Below are positions 63,693-64,000 of a stretch of DNA of 64,000 nt, in pieces. The notes beneath the pieces were generated by a model. The model was not told the origin of the DNA. It saw nothing but the letters and a program-made list of their open reading frames with translations, and did no database searches. The position numbers and the translations under genes are program-made. Source of the stretch: Mucilaginibacter arboris (GTDB lineage Bacteria > Bacteroidota > Bacteroidia > Sphingobacteriales > Sphingobacteriaceae). Positions within the stretch are counted from its first letter, which is position 1. Every line of letters starts with the position of its first letter. Location of the stretch: assembly GCF_009754915.1 (NCBI RefSeq), contig NZ_WPIK01000001.1:1-64000 (forward strand). The letters run 5' to 3'.

Positions 63693-64000
63693 TTAAGCCA
63701 GTTTGCGCACTTTAGTTTCGGGCGTTATTTTCATCCGGTCTAAACCCGAAATCAAATTTAAGCCTGGCGTTTTCCCGGCTTCAATGGTCCCTTTTTCATG
63801 ATCGATGCCTAAAAATTTTGCGCCGTTAATGGTTGCCCATTCAACCATGTTTTCTAATTCTAAATACGGAAAATTTTCTTGCAGAAGCCTCATTTCTTTG
63901 AGGATACATAAAACATGGTTAGAGGCCAAACTATCAGTCCCTAAAGTAATATTAAAACCATGATGGGTAAAAATATTAAGCTTTGGCAATGTTTTTTCGA
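63693..64000 (-). CDS. Amidohydrolase family protein (C-terminal part)
   Basis: The window ends inside this gene; at least 102 C-terminal residues are visible. ITLGTDSLASNH holds the metal-binding Asp common to the cytosine deaminase/TRZ-ATZ-type amidohydrolases, followed by MVEWATINGAKFLGIDHEKGTIEAGKTPGLNL (quoted as ATINGAKFLG and GTIEAGKTPG), the usual closing segment. Possible substrates include adenosine- or aminodeoxyfutalosine-like compounds, but none can be chosen without the N-terminal part. Confidence 0.82.
   Translation of the reverse strand, partial: EKTLPKLNIFTHHGFNITLGTDSLASNHVLCILKEMRLLQENFPYLELENMVEWATINGAKFLGIDHEKGTIEAGKTPGLNLISGLDRMKITPETKVRKLA

Noticed and set aside
1-64000. 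The iterated motif as a promoter element
   Set aside because: It lacks the TAnnTTTG pattern, occurs in both orientations with no fixed distance to starts, and is often inside or at the ends of genes.
1-64000. The iterated motif as CRISPR repeats, integron attC sites or IS ends
   Set aside because: Copies are not regularly spaced, do not bound cassettes or transposases, and are too short and scattered.
1-64000. tRNA, rRNA, tmRNA or other structural RNA genes
   Set aside because: No spacer is long enough or shows cloverleaf or known RNA core motifs apart from the SAM-I riboswitch.

Overview
The window is ordinary chromosomal DNA of a Bacteroidota member, most likely family Sphingobacteriaceae (Pedobacter/Mucilaginibacter-like). 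This is inferred from the type IX secretion protein SprA, a DUF4292 lipoprotein, fused thrA, TAnnTTTG-type -7 promoter boxes, near absence of Shine-Dalgarno sequences, and AT-rich spacers. Species cannot be fixed from sequence alone. No rRNA, tRNA, CRISPR array, prophage or insertion sequence was seen.

Layout. 1-6.3 kb: a Bax-inhibitor-like membrane protein, then a SAM-I riboswitch in front of metH, a four-helix-bundle gene and metF (methionine/C1). 6.3-7.6 kb: HAD phosphatase and a broken VapBC-like toxin-antitoxin (TA) pair. 7.6-12.7 kb: thrABC on the minus strand behind a Thr/Ile-rich leader peptide and attenuator. 12.8-15.5 kb: mazEF-type TA running directly into rsgA, dtd, a MazG-like pyrophosphohydrolase and a frameshifted antitoxin remnant. 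15.5-24.5 kb: comB, gcvT, rnhB, a SpoIIE-type phosphatase, an OppC-like permease, glycosyltransferase, membrane flippase-like protein, ruvC, HIT protein and greA. 24.7-26.4 kb: serA, whose 5' end and promoter (about 170 bp) are duplicated around a ParE/RelE-type TA pair. 26.5-33.7 kb: an AT-rich orphan, rsmA, pdxA and the lipid cluster DUF177-rpmF-plsX-fabH-accB-accC. 33.7-39.4 kb: tatC, rpiB, M28 peptidase, LutB-like protein, RibD_C-type reductase, SprT-like protein. 39.4-43.7 kb: feoBA, a small lipoprotein-vanZ-gcvH unit, and an outer-membrane barrel. 43.7-53.8 kb: maeB-ruvA-sprA. 53.8-64 kb: LysM transglycosylase, gatA, two tatA genes, then a cell-envelope run (flippase-dut-TPR-DUF4292-EnvC-like), acylphosphatase and a cut-off amidohydrolase.

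The most unusual signal is a short iterated DNA motif, core ATRCT(TC or GT)TTTTAYC, usually followed by about RNC then an A-run. I count about 38 copies by eye, on both strands, roughly 1 per 1.7 kb, strongly concentrated between genes but also inside unrelated genes in several reading frames. Some pairs form inverted repeats at gene ends. The density and layout resemble DNA uptake sequences of Neisseria/Pasteurellaceae, though function is unknown. Other points of note are the thr attenuator with a complete antiterminator logic, the serA 5'-end duplication enclosing a TA module, and four TA loci (two decayed) within 20 kb.
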